A stretch of 64,000 nt of DNA from contig CM060118.1 in the NCBI GenBank assembly GCA_030522415.1, positions 17,830,651-17,894,650 of the forward strand, given 5' to 3'. The notes below the pieces were generated by a model, which saw nothing but the letters and a program-made list of their open reading frames with translations, made no database searches and had not been told where the DNA came from. The DNA is from Channallabes apus (lineage: Eukaryota > Chordata > Actinopteri > Siluriformes > Clariidae). This document shows, one piece after another, positions 42,857 to 55,632 of the stretch. How positions within the stretch are numbered: the first letter of the stretch is position 1; each line of letters starts with the position of its first letter. A program made the translations under genes and the position numbers.

Positions 42857-44958
42857 TAAATCTCCATTAAAATATTGTCAGTGTTTGTCTTCTTGTTAGG
42901 CTGGTGGCCATATAAAGGTCAACTGATGGAGAATTTAGTCATAATCACTACTGGCAGTAAGCCACGTAGACCAGGAAGTTTGGACAGAGACAACATGCTA
43001 ATTTTCAGTGTATTGTTTTTTTGTGTATTGTTTTGTCATGCTCATGTAAAATTGCATTTTCTGTGTTTTATGCAATTTTTTTGTGTATTGTGTTTGGTTT
43101 AGTCTTTCCTTGGACTTCCTTGTTTTATGGACAAATTTTTGACAATTTACTATTTAAAGTGGAAAAACATAATAAGGTTAATACTCAAATACTGCTAGTG
43201 GTGTCTATTTCTAAAATTGTTATGTTTTCTAAACCTTCATGGTATGAGTAGTCGTCTTGCTTATTTTTGCCTGTTTTCAACAAATACAGTATAATTGCAG
43301 ATATTCCTCAGATTAGTCCGAGTGTAGGATTACTCTGAGGCATGATTTAACAGGCAACCCAAGACCTAACAGCTATACATCTTGCTCTTGGCTGTTGATC
43401 AGATAGTTATGACCTGGCACTGCCAATCTGAACAAGATAATTAACCTTTTCTCCTATATATCATAAACCATAACACTGCTTCCATAGGTATATCTGGATG
43501 AGCTCTCATTTTAATGCCTTAGGTACCTCGCTATTAAACTTTAAAAAATCAAAGGTGTTTCTGAAGATCTAGTCCACAGAATTTTATCCTGTTGTGAACT
43601 GTGGATTACACCAGGTCAGATGTGACTGTTATGTTGAATGTTATTTGTTATCTTTAATAAAATGTTATTTTATAATTAAATGTTTAATGTACAATATGCA
43701 AAATGTATTCTATATTTTATATTCAGTTGAAATAAAATGATCATCAATATTGTGGTGTTTCTCAGGACATTTTTTTCCCTCTTTTTTCACTTATTTCTAA
43801 GGGGAAGCAGGGTTTTTGTTACAAGTTTAATGTAATCGGGTTAATAACTATATCACAAGGACATTATGTATATTCATATATAGAATAATTATGTAAGTGC
43901 ATCATTTATGTCATCATACCTTATCACTCATATTACGGTTAAGTCTTTGTATTCTCAGTGCTAGATGGAAAGGTTTTACTTTCATAGAGGAATTACTGCA
44001 TGGGTACCATGCTTGTACTTACAGTATTGTATTATTAAAAGTCAACACTGGAAAAAAAAAATCAATACTCAATAGATTACGTCCTTCAGGCACTCACACA
44101 AGATTGCAGACCTTTTCTTCCCTTCAGTCCTACAACATGCTGAAAAAGAGCATCAATCATCTTATAAGGATGATAAACACTGGAATCCATATTACAGTCA
44201 CATTGTCATTTGGAGATGAAGGTATGAACAGATGTTAAGGACATGTTAGGGTGAAGTCCAGATTTAGTTTTGCAAGGTCATTAATACATCGAATTTATTT
44301 TGTATTTTTGAAAGGAGTCTTCAGTGTCATTTCATTGTAACTGTCAGTATGGTGACTATGAATCTTTTAGTTTCTTTTCAATAACAATACTTTTTTGTCT
44401 AATTAGTTGTGCACTGTTTCTGTCTACTCAACATCTCAGCTTTCCACTAGTTCCTGTAATAAAATATTGTATTACACTCATTTTTAATTAATGATGTTTG
44501 ACTTTGCAATGTAGTCATGCTTTTCTTTAATCTTGAATTTTAATTAAAGTTTTGTCTCCAAATTCACTCAATGATTACAAAATTAATTGTGCCTACATTA
44601 GAGAATAAGCCATATCTCATTTGTCTTGTCGTTTAGAATCTATAAGTGCACATTTTTTTTCTATGTGTCTGCTCAGCATAAATATTAGAATGCAATCCCT
44701 AAAACCTAAACCATCTTAAACATCTTTGACATTTAATTAAGACCTCAATTTAGATTTTCTCAGCACACAAATATAAGAAATAGAATATTTTTTAAAATAT
44801 AAAATAAAAAAAATTAGGGACTGCTGTTATACTTTCATAGCCCTCAGACATGAAAAACAGCACCAACACTTTACTGGTCTAGAACAAAGAACCTCTTACA
44901 TATGGGCTGAGGGGGCTGGATTATCACAACCAACTAAATGGCATTTGTAACCGCAATC

Positions 44959-44989
<31 letters not shown>

Positions 44990-45854
44990 TCAATATGGAT
45001 TGGGCAGCTTGTATGCTTTCTAGTAACAATAAAGCCAGGAGAGCTGCTCAAAATGTAATGTTGAAGTTTGTCACTGTTAATGTTGAGCTTGCTGCTAGCA
45101 TTTTCTTTGCTGCTAGCATTTTTTTCCACTAGTATTGCTGCTAGCATTGCTACTAGCGTTGCAGAAAGAGTGGCTGGGTAGAGTAGAGACGTACAGTATA
45201 TAGATGAATACAATGACATAATGGTGTGACTCTCTATCCAATGGGAAAACATAACAGAACTTGAACTGGATCTGAAGCGGTACTAGCACCAGACATGAAC
45301 TAGCACTTGGTTCGCGATGGTACAAGAGCAAAGGGATACAAGTAGTACCGCCCTTGAAGAGGGGGAAGAGAGGGATTTGGGATTCAGCCTTGTGTTAGAA
45401 GCTGGTTAGCTTTGTAGCTCATGTTAGCCATTTAACAGAAAAATACAGGCAACTCTGTAGGCAATTTACCATTAGACGCAATTATTAAGAGACAAAGTGT
45501 TGCTCAAAATGACAATGTTATCAGATATGTTTTCTTACTGAAAGTGCTTCTAAGACTGGTTTTAAAAGTGTGTTTAGGCAGCTAGCTGCTCTCCCTTCTT
45601 GTGTTTAGGCAGCTAGCTGCTCTCCCTTCTGTCCAGTACTGTGGACTGTACTGACCTACTTTCAGCCATGCTGGCAATCAACAGTATAATTAATACATAT
45701 AGTTGCATTCCCAGTGCTATTATGTCATTTTCTAATGTTTATTGTTAAAGAAATTATTTCAGAAAGTAGCTTTTAGGAAAGATTGTACTAGTGGAAATTA
45801 AATTTAAATATTACCTTTCAGCAGTTACCCAAAGAAAAGTAGACAACAGAGAGC
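42857..45854. other. No gene recognised; one short tandem duplication
   Basis: AT-rich sequence. A cluster of GCTGCTAGCATT-like units lies at 45090-45165. A perfect 30-base duplication starting GTGTTTAGGCAGCTAGCTGC lies at 45570-45600 and 45601-45630. No reading frame shows a family. Confidence 0.5.
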
Positions 45855-47305
45855 CAGAGGTGGAAAGAGTAATAAAATTTTGTACTCAAGTACAAGTACT
45901 GTTACTTCAGTGAAATTTTACTTAAGTACAAGTAAAGTTACCATTATAAAAATCTACTCAAGTAAAAGTAAAAAGTAGCTCATTAAAAATGTACTCAGAG
46001 TAAAAGTTACCGAGTTACTTTTTTATTTTTTTAACAGCGGGGGTGGGATGAGGCATTCTAGCGTAGTTCAAAAAAGATGAGCAGATATAAATCTCAAAAT
46101 AGTTGTTTTTAACTGAAGGAACACCTTTGCATAATAAAGCTGTTGTCTTTCTTGTGCTTGAAAATCAAAGTGGTCACTTAAACATGGTGTTACGTCCCAG
46201 TCTAGGGCCATACAGCAAAAGAATGGTTCAGGGGTCTATTTTAAACTGTATGGAAATGGTGGTATATGGCAGAAAGAACTAGATCCAATCATTAACTGAT
46301 AAAATAATGAGGTTTGTATACACACACCAGAGGTGGAAAGTAACGAATTACATTTACTCGCGTTACTGTAATTGAGTAGCTTTTTTGTGTATTTCTACTT
46401 TTTAAAGTAGTTTTAAAAATCTGTAATTTTACTTTCACTTAAGTACGTTTTGTTGGAAGTATTGTAATTCGCTACATTTTAAATCATATTCGCTACTGAG
46501 TAAAAAATAAATGAATGAAAATGATAAAACAGTAAAAAATATTATGCTTTATAAATGCTCCGTTGCGCCGCGTGTGTGTATCATGTCCTGGTCGCGCGCC
46601 GCTCCAGACTCCACTCCAGGTTTTCTGACATCGGCACCTTCCTGACCTTCCACACGGTCGCTTCCGCCCTGAGTGGCGTCATCAACTAACGCGACTGGAG
46701 AGAGAAGCGCGAAAGATGAAAGAGGTTGTGATTTTGGCGTTTTGACATTTGGTTGTGTATTCTGGTTTGACTTTTTGCCTCCAATTGACTTTGATTATTG
46801 CTTTGTCCCTATGGTTTGGTTGGTCTTTGTATATATTTATAGATAATTTCACTGTATGTCTGTGCACTCACTAGTAGCAGAGGCGTGGCTGCCATTTATT
46901 TTTGGAAGAGGGAGTTTATTTGGGAATTTATTTGCTCAGGATGTTATGTGGCAATAAAATGAAAATAGCTGACTACCTTATTGTACGGAATGATGGGGGG
47001 GGGGTGATAAAATTATATATACATAATATATATAAGGTTATCAAAGCAGTCCCACAGCTTAATCATAGCTAAAACAATCCAGTGAAATATTAGACTGTGA
47101 GACTTTTTTGAGCCAGGTATTTTATATAGTTTAGCTTAGGTTTATATTTTATATAGTTTATATTGGTTTAGGGAGTCCGGGAAGGTACCTGTATTTTTGT
47201 TTGTGTTTTTTTTTTTTTTTTTGCAGGTAATCTAGGTACTAAATATAAATACCATTTTGTTTATTATTTTGGCCTGGGTCCACGCTGAATCTGATCCTCC
47301 TCCTG

Positions 47306-47336
<31 letters not shown>

Positions 47337-48524
47337 CAAACCTCATTTTTTCATCAGTTAATGATTGGATCTAGTTCTTTCTGCCATATGCCACCATTTC
47401 CATACAGTTTAAAATAGAACCCTGAACCATTCTTTTGCTGTATGGCCCTAGACTGGGACGTAACACCATATTTAAGTGACCACTTTGATTTTCAAGCACA
47501 AGAAAGACAACAGCTTTATTATGCAAAGGTGTTCCTTCAGTTAAAAACAACTAGTTTGAGATTTATATCTGCTCATCTTTTTTGAACTATGCTAGAATGC
47601 CTCATCCCACCCCCGCTGTTAAAAAAATAAAAAAGTAACTCGGTAACTTTTACTCTGAGTAAATTTTTTAATGAGCTACTTTTTACTTTTACTTGAGTAG
47701 ATTTTTATAATGGTAACTTTACTTGTACTTACAGTAAGTAAAATTTCACTGAAGTAACAGTACTTGTACTTGAGTACAAAATTTTATTACTCTTTCCACC
47801 TCTGACACACACACACACACACACACCAGGAGGAGGATTAGATTCAGGATGGACCCAGGCCAAAATAATAAACAAAATGGTATTTATATTAGTAGCTAGA
47901 TTACCTGCAAAAAAAAACAAAACAACACAAACAAAAATACAGGTACCTTCCCGGACTCCCTAAACCAAAAACAATGAAATTATCTACAAATATATACAAA
48001 GACCAACCAAACCAAAGGGACAAAGCAATAATCAAAGTCAATTGGAGGCAAAAAGTCAAAACCAGAATACACAACCAAATATCAAAACGCCAAAATCACA
48101 ACCTCTTTCCTCTTTCCCGCGTCTCTCTCTCCGGTTAATATATGTTCGCGCTAATCGATGACGTCACTCTCAAGGCAGAAGCGACGTGTGGAAGGTCAGG
48201 TAGATGCCGATGTGGAGACAGTCAGAAAACCTGGAGTGGAGTCTGGAGCGGCGCGCGACCAGGACATGATACACACACGCGGCGCAACGGAGCATTTATA
48301 CAAAGCATAATATTTGTATTATTTTATCATTTTCATTCATTTCTTTTTTTACTCAGTAGCGAATATGATTTAAAATGTAGCGAATTACAATACTTCAAAC
48401 AAAAAGTACTTAAGTAAAAGTAAAATTACAGATTTTTAAAACTACTTTAAAAAGTAGAAATACACAAAAAAGCTACTCAATTACAGTAACGCGAGTAAAT
48501 GTAATTCGTTACTTTCCACCTCTG
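45855..48524 (-). mobile_element. hAT-type non-autonomous element, outer copy
   Basis: The ends CAGAGGTGGAAAGAGTAATA and the inverse of CAGAGGTGGAAAGTAACGAA are flanked by a perfect 8-bp duplication CAGAGAGC (45847-45854, 48525-48532). Own sequence is 45855-46327 plus 47813-48524, about 1.19 kb, interrupted in its (CA)n by an inverted copy. It encodes no transposase. A GC-richer block (GTCCTGGTCGCGCGCCGCTC in inverse) lies near 48250. Confidence 0.93.
46328..47804 (+). mobile_element. hAT-type non-autonomous element, inner copy inserted in its inverted sibling
   Basis: It starts CAGAGGTGGAAAGTAACGAA and ends in the inverse of CAGAGGTGGAAAGAGTAATA. ACACACAC lies on both sides (46320-46327, 47805-47812), an 8-bp duplication within the (CA)n of the outer copy. 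The sequence is the reverse complement of the outer copy, plus an extra stretch of about 300 bp (roughly 46855-47160) that the outer copy lacks. Confidence 0.9.
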
Positions 48525-48532
48525 CAGAGAGC

Positions 48533-49202
48533 TACAGTCAGATAATCATCAATATTAATTCAAGTACTGTAACATATGACTCAAGTTTACCTTTTGCGCT
48601 GTGAAGTCATGTAAGCATTACTGGTGCAAAAATGAATTATAAATTCAGTTCCTACATTCTTAGGGGAAAATAACATAAGAAAGCTTAAATGTGATCAGTT
48701 ATGACTCTTGAGGAACCCTTTTTTGTAATCAAGCAAAAGCTTTCTGTACACTTTCATTTGCCCTTTCCAAGCAATTTTCAGCACTGGATACAAATTCCCA
48801 GTCAGTACAGCTCCTTTGGTCGTTTGAGATGTGAGATTAGGGGTTCCACTCTAAATACACAACAATCACAGACTTCCAAATATTTTCAAATCTGTTCCTT
48901 TTTTTACAACACAAAACAAACAAGGATTTCCTCCTGATTCCGTCACATTTCAGCATCTCTTGCATGATGTAAGTGAGTGGCACATATGTTTGATTGAAAC
49001 ACTCACTCACTCATCATCTATACAGCTTTATTCTGTATTCAGGGTCATGAGGAGACTATCCCAGGAGGCTTAGGGTACTAGGCGGGGTACACCCTGGACA
49101 TTGGAAACATGAGATCAAAAATAAAGGCAGAAGGCATACCAAGTAGAAATCCTTATAGATGTTTGTTGGTTTAAAATTGTATAAATAACCGGAATTTATG
49201 TA
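48533..49202. other. No gene recognised apart from a SINE fragment
   Basis: AT-rich DNA that contains the SINE fragment listed at 49000-49100. Confidence 0.45.
49000..49100 (-). mobile_element. SINE 3' fragment
   Basis: Inverse of the 3' end of the SINE at 58727-59090: CACTCACTCACTCATCATCT, then CAGGGTCATGAGG and GGGGTACACCCTGGACA. The tRNA-like head is missing. Confidence 0.75.
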
Positions 49203-49658
49203 CACGGATCAACCATTATATTAACAAGAACATACATAATAAGGGGAACATATGCAATATTTTGCATAATCGTTCAAATGTTTCAATGTTATGGACTTTA
49301 ATATAAAAACTGAAAACATTGCACACAGGTGAGCTGCATCTTCAATGTTAATTTGTAGGAAAGGAAATCAAATAAAGCATTTTGATAAAGTTTTTCTGAA
49401 TACAAATAACTTTAATGAGATATTACAGAATGAGATATTGGTCAGATAAACCTGACATGTTTTATTTGTCACAACATGACCATGATGGAATACAGCCCAC
49501 TGTCCACAAGTCTGATCCATGGAGAGCCCACCATGCAATAAACAGCACCCAACGGATCTACTGCCTGTCTAATGTCCTGGTGCCACATATCACATTGTCT
49601 TGTTGAGTCACAATACTGGGCATAATGTTCTTGCATTTAATGTAATGGCTGATCAGTT
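49203..49658. mobile_element. Deleted Tc1-type element
   Basis: TA-CACGGATCAACCATTATATT at the left and GTAATGGCTGATCAGTTTA at the right are degenerate inverted termini of a common fish Tc1 family (CACGGATCAGCCATAACATT type). The block GTCTGATCCATGGAGAGCCC then AATGTCCTGGTGCCACATAT (49508-49592) is a family-specific internal stretch. The transposase is deleted. Confidence 0.55.
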
Positions 49659-49660
49659 TA

Positions 49661-50954
49661 CATTAGAACAAAATGCAATTTCCTCAGGCCCATGGTGCAA
49701 AACACCAATAAAGCAGCATGAAACTCAAGATTACACTCCAAACAATAATGTCTTATCCACATTCAATATATTTCAATTTAATATCATCTTGTACTCAGAT
49801 ATATAAAGTGCCAGTACAAGACATTGTAAGATAAGAATTAAAGCATACACAAAATAACCAGAACAATTTTTTGTCAGGACTGCCAGGCCATTACATTGTA
49901 AAGCTGCAATAAGGTAGTTACAGTAACACAATAATACATGTAGTTAACACAATAAGGACTCGGGATAGTAAATTTATGGCACCAGAACATTATTTAATGG
50001 AAGAGACTATGTGCAAACAATTATCTAATGTAAGTTAGATTTTATCTAATGTAAGTATCCAGTAAGGTTCTGGGCTTGTTCAAACCCTGGCCTGCTGTTA
50101 AACCCTTGAATAAAGCATCATTACTTCACTGGATTCTGACAAACTCATATTATATGACAAACGTATTAATTATATGTTTTCATACTACACCAAGTAATCA
50201 TAGACAGATACACAGAAATATAAATCATGAACAAATACACTGAGAAGAAGTAATGTTTTGAAGCGTTCCCCATGAACGATGATCAAAATGAGCAGAGTTT
50301 TTTTTTTAAACAGAGGTACTTTGATTCCCTCTGCTGGCAGTTGTAGTATAATGCAATCATCATTGACTTTCAGTACAGGATTGGAAATGGTCTCTGGAGT
50401 ATTACAGACCTGGTTAGAGTTGAATTCATCACGTAATCCAGAAGGTTGACAAGAACAGCAGTAAAAAGATCAGGGAAATGAGATATTAATGCCAATAATT
50501 TGAATAATATTACAGTAATGTTACAACACAATACAGTACATTTTAATAGAAATAAATTAGGTAACATTAGGTTCATCATAAGATTTGTCAGTTTATTTGT
50601 TTGTTTATTTGTTTGTTTGTTTGTTTGTTTGTTTGTTTGTTTGTTAGTTTCACAACGTGTATGCAGCGAGTTGCAAAATGGCGCTGGAATGTACAGTACT
50701 ATAGAAAAAAGCCAGTCTGATGACGCAATGTGACTTTCTGAGCAACACAAAATGTCTAAAACAGTTCAGAGCTATATTGGCACCTTAAAAATATTAGGCA
50801 GGTGATTAATTTGCTGATTAATTTATATAAATAAGCATTTATTTCAGGCAATCAGCATGTGTCTTTATTGACATTATTTGAATGTTGCTTAAATAACAAA
50901 CACTGATTATTTGTTACTTTTTCTTCATTATGTAGGGCTAAAATTCAAATAAAA
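49661..50954. other. No gene recognised
   Basis: AT-rich DNA containing the GTTT microsatellite listed below. No supported gene or element. Confidence 0.5.
50589..50645. repeat. (GTTT)n microsatellite
   Basis: Tetranucleotide run with one ATTT variant. Confidence 0.95.
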
Positions 50955-51710
50955 ATTTTTTTTTGTCACATACACAGTCATACACAGTACGAAATGCAGT
51001 GAAATGCTTATACGACCGCCAGTGACCTTAAGAAATAAAATAAAAACTTGTAAATAAATATGAATAAAAAGAAATACTAATGAAAGTAACTATTAAAATA
51101 AACTGTACAAATAAGGGCATGATAAAAATATTACAAAATATAGAAATATAGAAACATTTGAAAGTGGCAGTGGTTGTGCAAATATGCATAAAAAGTGACT
51201 TATTAAAGTGTCTTGTGCAATGGTCCAGATATATAAATATGTAGTGCAAGTGTGTATGAATGTGTCCATGATTGTCCAGTCAGTGTTGTGAGTTTAAAAA
51301 GATGTTGTTAATCCTGTGTGGTGGTGTGATGATTGAAAGACCTTATCGCCTGCGGAAGGAGCTCCTCCTCAGTCTCTCTGTGTTGGCCTTCAGGGAGCAG
51401 AATCGCTTCCCAGACCGCAACAGAGAAAACAGTCCATTGTTGGGGTGGCTGAGGTCCTTCATGATCTTCCTGGCTTTGGTCCAGCACCGCTTGCTGTAGA
51501 TCGAGTGCAGGTCAGGGAGCTCGGTGCGGATGATGCGCTCAGCTGATCGCACCACCCTCTGTAGAGCTCGTCTGTCCTGCATGGTGCTCTTTCCAAACCA
51601 GGTCGTGATGTTACCCGTCAGGATGCTCTCTATGGTGCAGGAGTAGAAATTCCTGAGCACCTTAGAGGGCAATCTGAAGTCTCTCAAGCGTCTGAGGTGG
51701 TAGGAATGCC
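50955..51710 (-). mobile_element. Jockey-like LINE, 3' end with C-terminal RT region
   Basis: The minus-strand frame 51687-51343 reads LPSKVLRNFYSCTIESILTG, WFGKSTMQDRRALQRVVRSA and RCWTKARKIMKDLSHPNNGL, the region after the polymerase domain in this LINE group. A 3' tail follows (inverse of GTCACATACACAGTCATACA then a T-rich run) that matches 40808-41085. The copy is truncated at its 5' side near 51710. Confidence 0.85.
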
Positions 51711-52770
51711 ATTAATTCATCCATCTTCAATAACCACTCGGTCAATGATTATGGATTACGCAAAGTGAACAACAAATCTACATAATGACTTTTGAGTGGT
51801 AGAGGGAATCCAGAGAACGCAATGACACAAAGAGCATGTAAAACTCTTTTTGTAAAACTAATTAATATACCAAGCACCCAATTAAATTATGAATTGTATA
51901 ACCAAAACATAGTTTAGTTTCAAGCTACATAATTAATTTATATGTCAAACATTATTTTATTACATTTCAAGTTAAATATACAGAACAATTCTCTGGGTTC
52001 ATAGTGTTATACTTGTATGTAAAAACCCAAACAAACAGTGCTGTGTATCCAGCAAATATAAAGTGTATACACCTGTTTCTTATCTGTCAAACAAATCTTT
52101 TCCACTTTAACACCTCACCATAAAGTCATTAAACTTTTTCAGGCAAAATAACTCTATTAAGTAATAGCAGTTGATTTGTCTTAATTAGCTTGAACAGAAA
52201 ATTACCAACAGTATAATTTCTATAGAAGCTTGGAGGTGATTTGTTAAAGTGTGTATTCTGCTTGTCCGGGTAGAAATGTTGTATCTAGTTCCATGGGAGA
52301 AAATGAAAGATTTTGGTGACTCTAGAATAAAAGCCAAAGGCCACAGTGAGGAAATCAAATTTGACACCATCCATACCTCACCTAACTCTCCAGACCACTG
52401 GGAAACACTACTGAAGTTAACTAATGCGCTGTGTGTGTCAGTTGGATAGGTGTGTACCTAAATGTAAAGTCCAATCACTCTAAAAATGATGGATGATAAT
52501 CTCCTGAGGCCAGAACCCTACTGTTTTGTGCATTTATCCTCACTGTTTCTTTTTATTTGTACCTGACAACTATGACCTTAATCAGTATCTTCAAACAAGT
52601 TAACAAAACAAGTAAGTTTATCAAAATAATTATATGTGGATTGTATGAGGATATAAGGACAATGTTGCTGGGAGAAAATGTCATGTCTTCATATACATTC
52701 TGACTTCTAAGCTAAAGAGAATGACATTCCGATTTAGAAATGGAAATGGAAATAGAAAAATAGCAATATA
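51711..52770. other. No gene recognised
   Basis: AT-rich spacer between a LINE and a Tc1-derived element, with no supported gene. Confidence 0.5.
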
Positions 52771-52772
52771 TA

Positions 52773-53325
52773 CACTACAGTTCAAAAGTTTTAGAACACT
52801 TGCAAATTTCTTTGTTTTTGTTTAGTGATTTATTTTCTACATTCTGCAACAATACATTCTAGAACAAAACAAAACTATAAACTAACACATATAGGATTAG
52901 GTAATTACGTAACAACAAGAAAAACAACAGTTAGTTGTTATTTTAAGACACAGGTCAGCCTTTCTGTAATAGTTCTTGCAAGAACAGTATTGTCAAGTGC
53001 ATTTGCAAAATCCGTCAAGCACCATAATGAAACTGGCTCTCATGAAGGCCATCCCAGGAGGGTGAGACCAAAACCTACCTCTGCCGCAGACGAGAAGTTA
53101 ATTTAGAGTTATCAGCCTGAAAAATGACCAATTAACAGCACCTCAGATTAGAGGCATTATGAAGTCTTAACATAGCAGAAGTAGAAGACACATCTCAATA
53201 TCAACTGTTCAAAGTAGGTTAATGCATTTTTTGGACGCCTTTAGCATTCCTTTACAATGTAGAAAGAAATAAAAATCAGGAACGATCATGGAGTTAGAAA
53301 GTGTTCTAAAACTTTTGAACGGCAG
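52773..53325 (+). mobile_element. Tc1-derived non-autonomous element
   Basis: Ends CACTACAGTTCAAAAGTTTT and the inverse of CTGCCGTTCAAAAGTTTTAG are inverted repeats next to TA. Inside, the plus strand keeps part of the transposase DNA-binding domain: AKSVKHHNETGSHEGHPRRV then RPKPTSAADEK, and QLTAPQIRGIMKS after a stop. The catalytic domain is gone. Confidence 0.8.
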
Positions 53326-53338
53326 TATACACACACAT

Positions 53339-53339
53339 G

Positions 53340-53379
<40 letters not shown>
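53339..53379. repeat. (TA)n microsatellite
   Basis: TA run beside the Tc1-derived element. Confidence 0.95.
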
Positions 53380-53380
<1 letters not shown>

Positions 53381-53499
53381 TGTATCGTATATTTCTGTTC
53401 AACTACTGTATATGAATTTAAAATAAATTTACAGCTGAACATATACATATATACTACCCTGAAATAACATAACTACTGAAAAGTAGAAAACAAGACAAT

Positions 53500-53745
53500 G
53501 TTGTTGTTGTTGTTGTTGGTCTTTCGGCTGCTCCCGGCAAGGGGTCGCCACAGCGGAATATCCAGTCCGCACTACAACTTGGCACAGGTTTTACGCCGGA
53601 TGCCCTTCCTGACGCAACCCTCCCATTTTATCCGGGCTTGGGACCGGCACTGTATGCAGTGGCTGGGGTGTGGGCACTGGCTGGAATCGAACCCGGGCCT
53701 TCCGCATGGCAGGCGAAACACCTACCACTGAGCCACCAGTGCCCT
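53500..53745 (-). mobile_element. tRNA-Gly-derived SINE with a perfect 16-bp target duplication
   Basis: TAGAAAACAAGACAAT flanks it on both sides (53484-53499, 53746-53761). On the minus strand the head reads GGTGGCTCAGTGGTAGGTGT, TCGCCTGCCATGCGGAAGGC and CCGGGTTCGATTCC, very close to a tRNA-Gly with GCC anticodon, including boxes A and B. The body contains AAGGGCATCCGGCGTAAAAC and GGCGACCCCTTGCCGGGAGC, and it ends in a (CAA)n tail. The perfect duplication indicates a fairly young insertion. Confidence 0.92.
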
Positions 53746-53761
53746 TAGAAAACAAGACAAT

Positions 53762-55471
53762 AATAACAAAAAATAATAATAAAAACAAAAGATTTATTTC
53801 TGCAATAACCAAGTTATAAGTGCTTGACTGGCTGTTTACCATCAGATACTATACTGACCCTGTTGCTTTCACCTTTTGAATGCACAAGTTCTGATAATGT
53901 CCAGACACGGAGTCTATAATGAGCTATAATGAGAAGCTCAAACCATAACCAAATGCACCCCTGACCTGAATCTATACAGAGACTGATATCTTATCTGACT
54001 GTGATATCACAGTCAGTGAATTTCATGTCTTTGACATATATATGTGTGTATTTATCACCAAACTAAGCAACATCTTTGAACTCTCTCATCAGTATTTGGC
54101 TTTTCATGAACAAATATGATTTTATTCAGATATCTTCAGCAAAAAATTAATTACAAAACTAAATAAATTTCTGTGTATTGTAGCATTACATGTGCATTAT
54201 CATTTATAAAAACAAATATGATTTCACAACAGAATAAATAAAATCTATAACTAGAATCTATTTACCCAAGAAAAAAACATAATATTTTACATTTCACAAA
54301 TACAATTATTTTTCAGTGAGATTTCACAAAAATTTCACTACTGATTTATACCCTTTTCGAGAGAAATATATAACCCTGCACATAGTTCTCTATGCACCTA
54401 TCATTATACAAGAAGGAGAAACCATTGTTACATTAAAAATACAACTGTTAATCATTTGCATCTTACAATTTTTTTTTACATTTGTTTTACATTTTAAATC
54501 CTTTACATATCTAGTTACATTTTTCATGTCGGTGCAGTATCTGTGTCTGGTACTATATGATTAATTGTGTGACTTGATCTACATTATCTCTCAATAATGA
54601 ATAAATAAATAAATACAGGAATGTAATTGTCCTTGAAATTTCTCTTTTTTTTTTAAATACTGTATGTCCTCATCCCTATTGTACTATAAATTTAAGCCTA
54701 TGACACTTTTATAGGGGGAAATCCAAATAAATGTCTCAAAAAGAAGTGTATTGTAATATTTCTATACTTGTATATGTAATATTTTATGAATATGAAGTGT
54801 ACTTTGTGAGATTGCCAAATATGGCATTCTTATATATTTTGCAGATGGCTAGCAAAGTGAATAGGCACCAACCTATAACTAGTATTACACCAGTACCCAT
54901 GGTAAAAAGGGAAACAAAACAATACACACTGCACTTTTATCAGTCTTGCATGACTATAAATTATATTTATGATAATTTGATTATTTACATTTAATTTGCC
55001 TTTTATTAGGATTTTACAGTTACTAAATTCAGTTTTAAGATGAAACTATTTCTCTTTCTAGGGTTCTAAATGTATAAAACTGTGCATTTATAATGTATAT
55101 TATTCAAAGTGTAAGTAAGGATACAAAAATTGTCATGAACATGAATCAAATTAATACATATAAGAAATTACAAAATAGTCCATATAATAATATTTCTACA
55201 GTAATACAAGCTCCAAAACATTAAATCAGAGTTAAAAGTGATGTAGCATGTATCTAATCTAATTAATGGCATGTGCTGTATCTTTCAGTTATACTGTATA
55301 CATTAAGCATGGGCTTGATGTTTGACTCACACAGATTAATGCCAACATGGTTTTGAATCTAAGCTCTTACCCAAAAAAAGGAAGTCACAACACAGTCACG
55401 TCATCCTCATGAATTAAGTAATAAATTAATAGCAGGCTGTTTCCATTACCAGATTGCAGACATATGGAAAA
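53762..55471. other. No gene recognised
   Basis: AT-rich DNA without supported coding or RNA features. Confidence 0.5.
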
Positions 55472-55472
55472 G

Positions 55473-55556
<84 letters not shown>

Positions 55557-55600
55557 CATACATACATACATACATACATACATACATACATACATACTAG
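55472..55600. repeat. Compound (GATA)n(CATA)n microsatellite
   Basis: About 84 bases of GATA units change to CATA units, and a CT run follows at 55611-55632. Frames through it are artefacts. Confidence 0.95.
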
Positions 55601-55632
55601 GGTAATTTTTCCTCTCTCTCTCTCTCTCTCTT

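Noticed and set aside
45855..48524. Single large palindrome or inverted duplication
   Set aside because: The arms interleave rather than nest; 8-bp duplications at both levels show one element inserted in an inverted copy.
53690..53745. tRNA-Gly gene
   Set aside because: The tRNA-like part is continuous with a SINE body and tail inside a perfect 16-bp duplication, and its acceptor stem is not closed.
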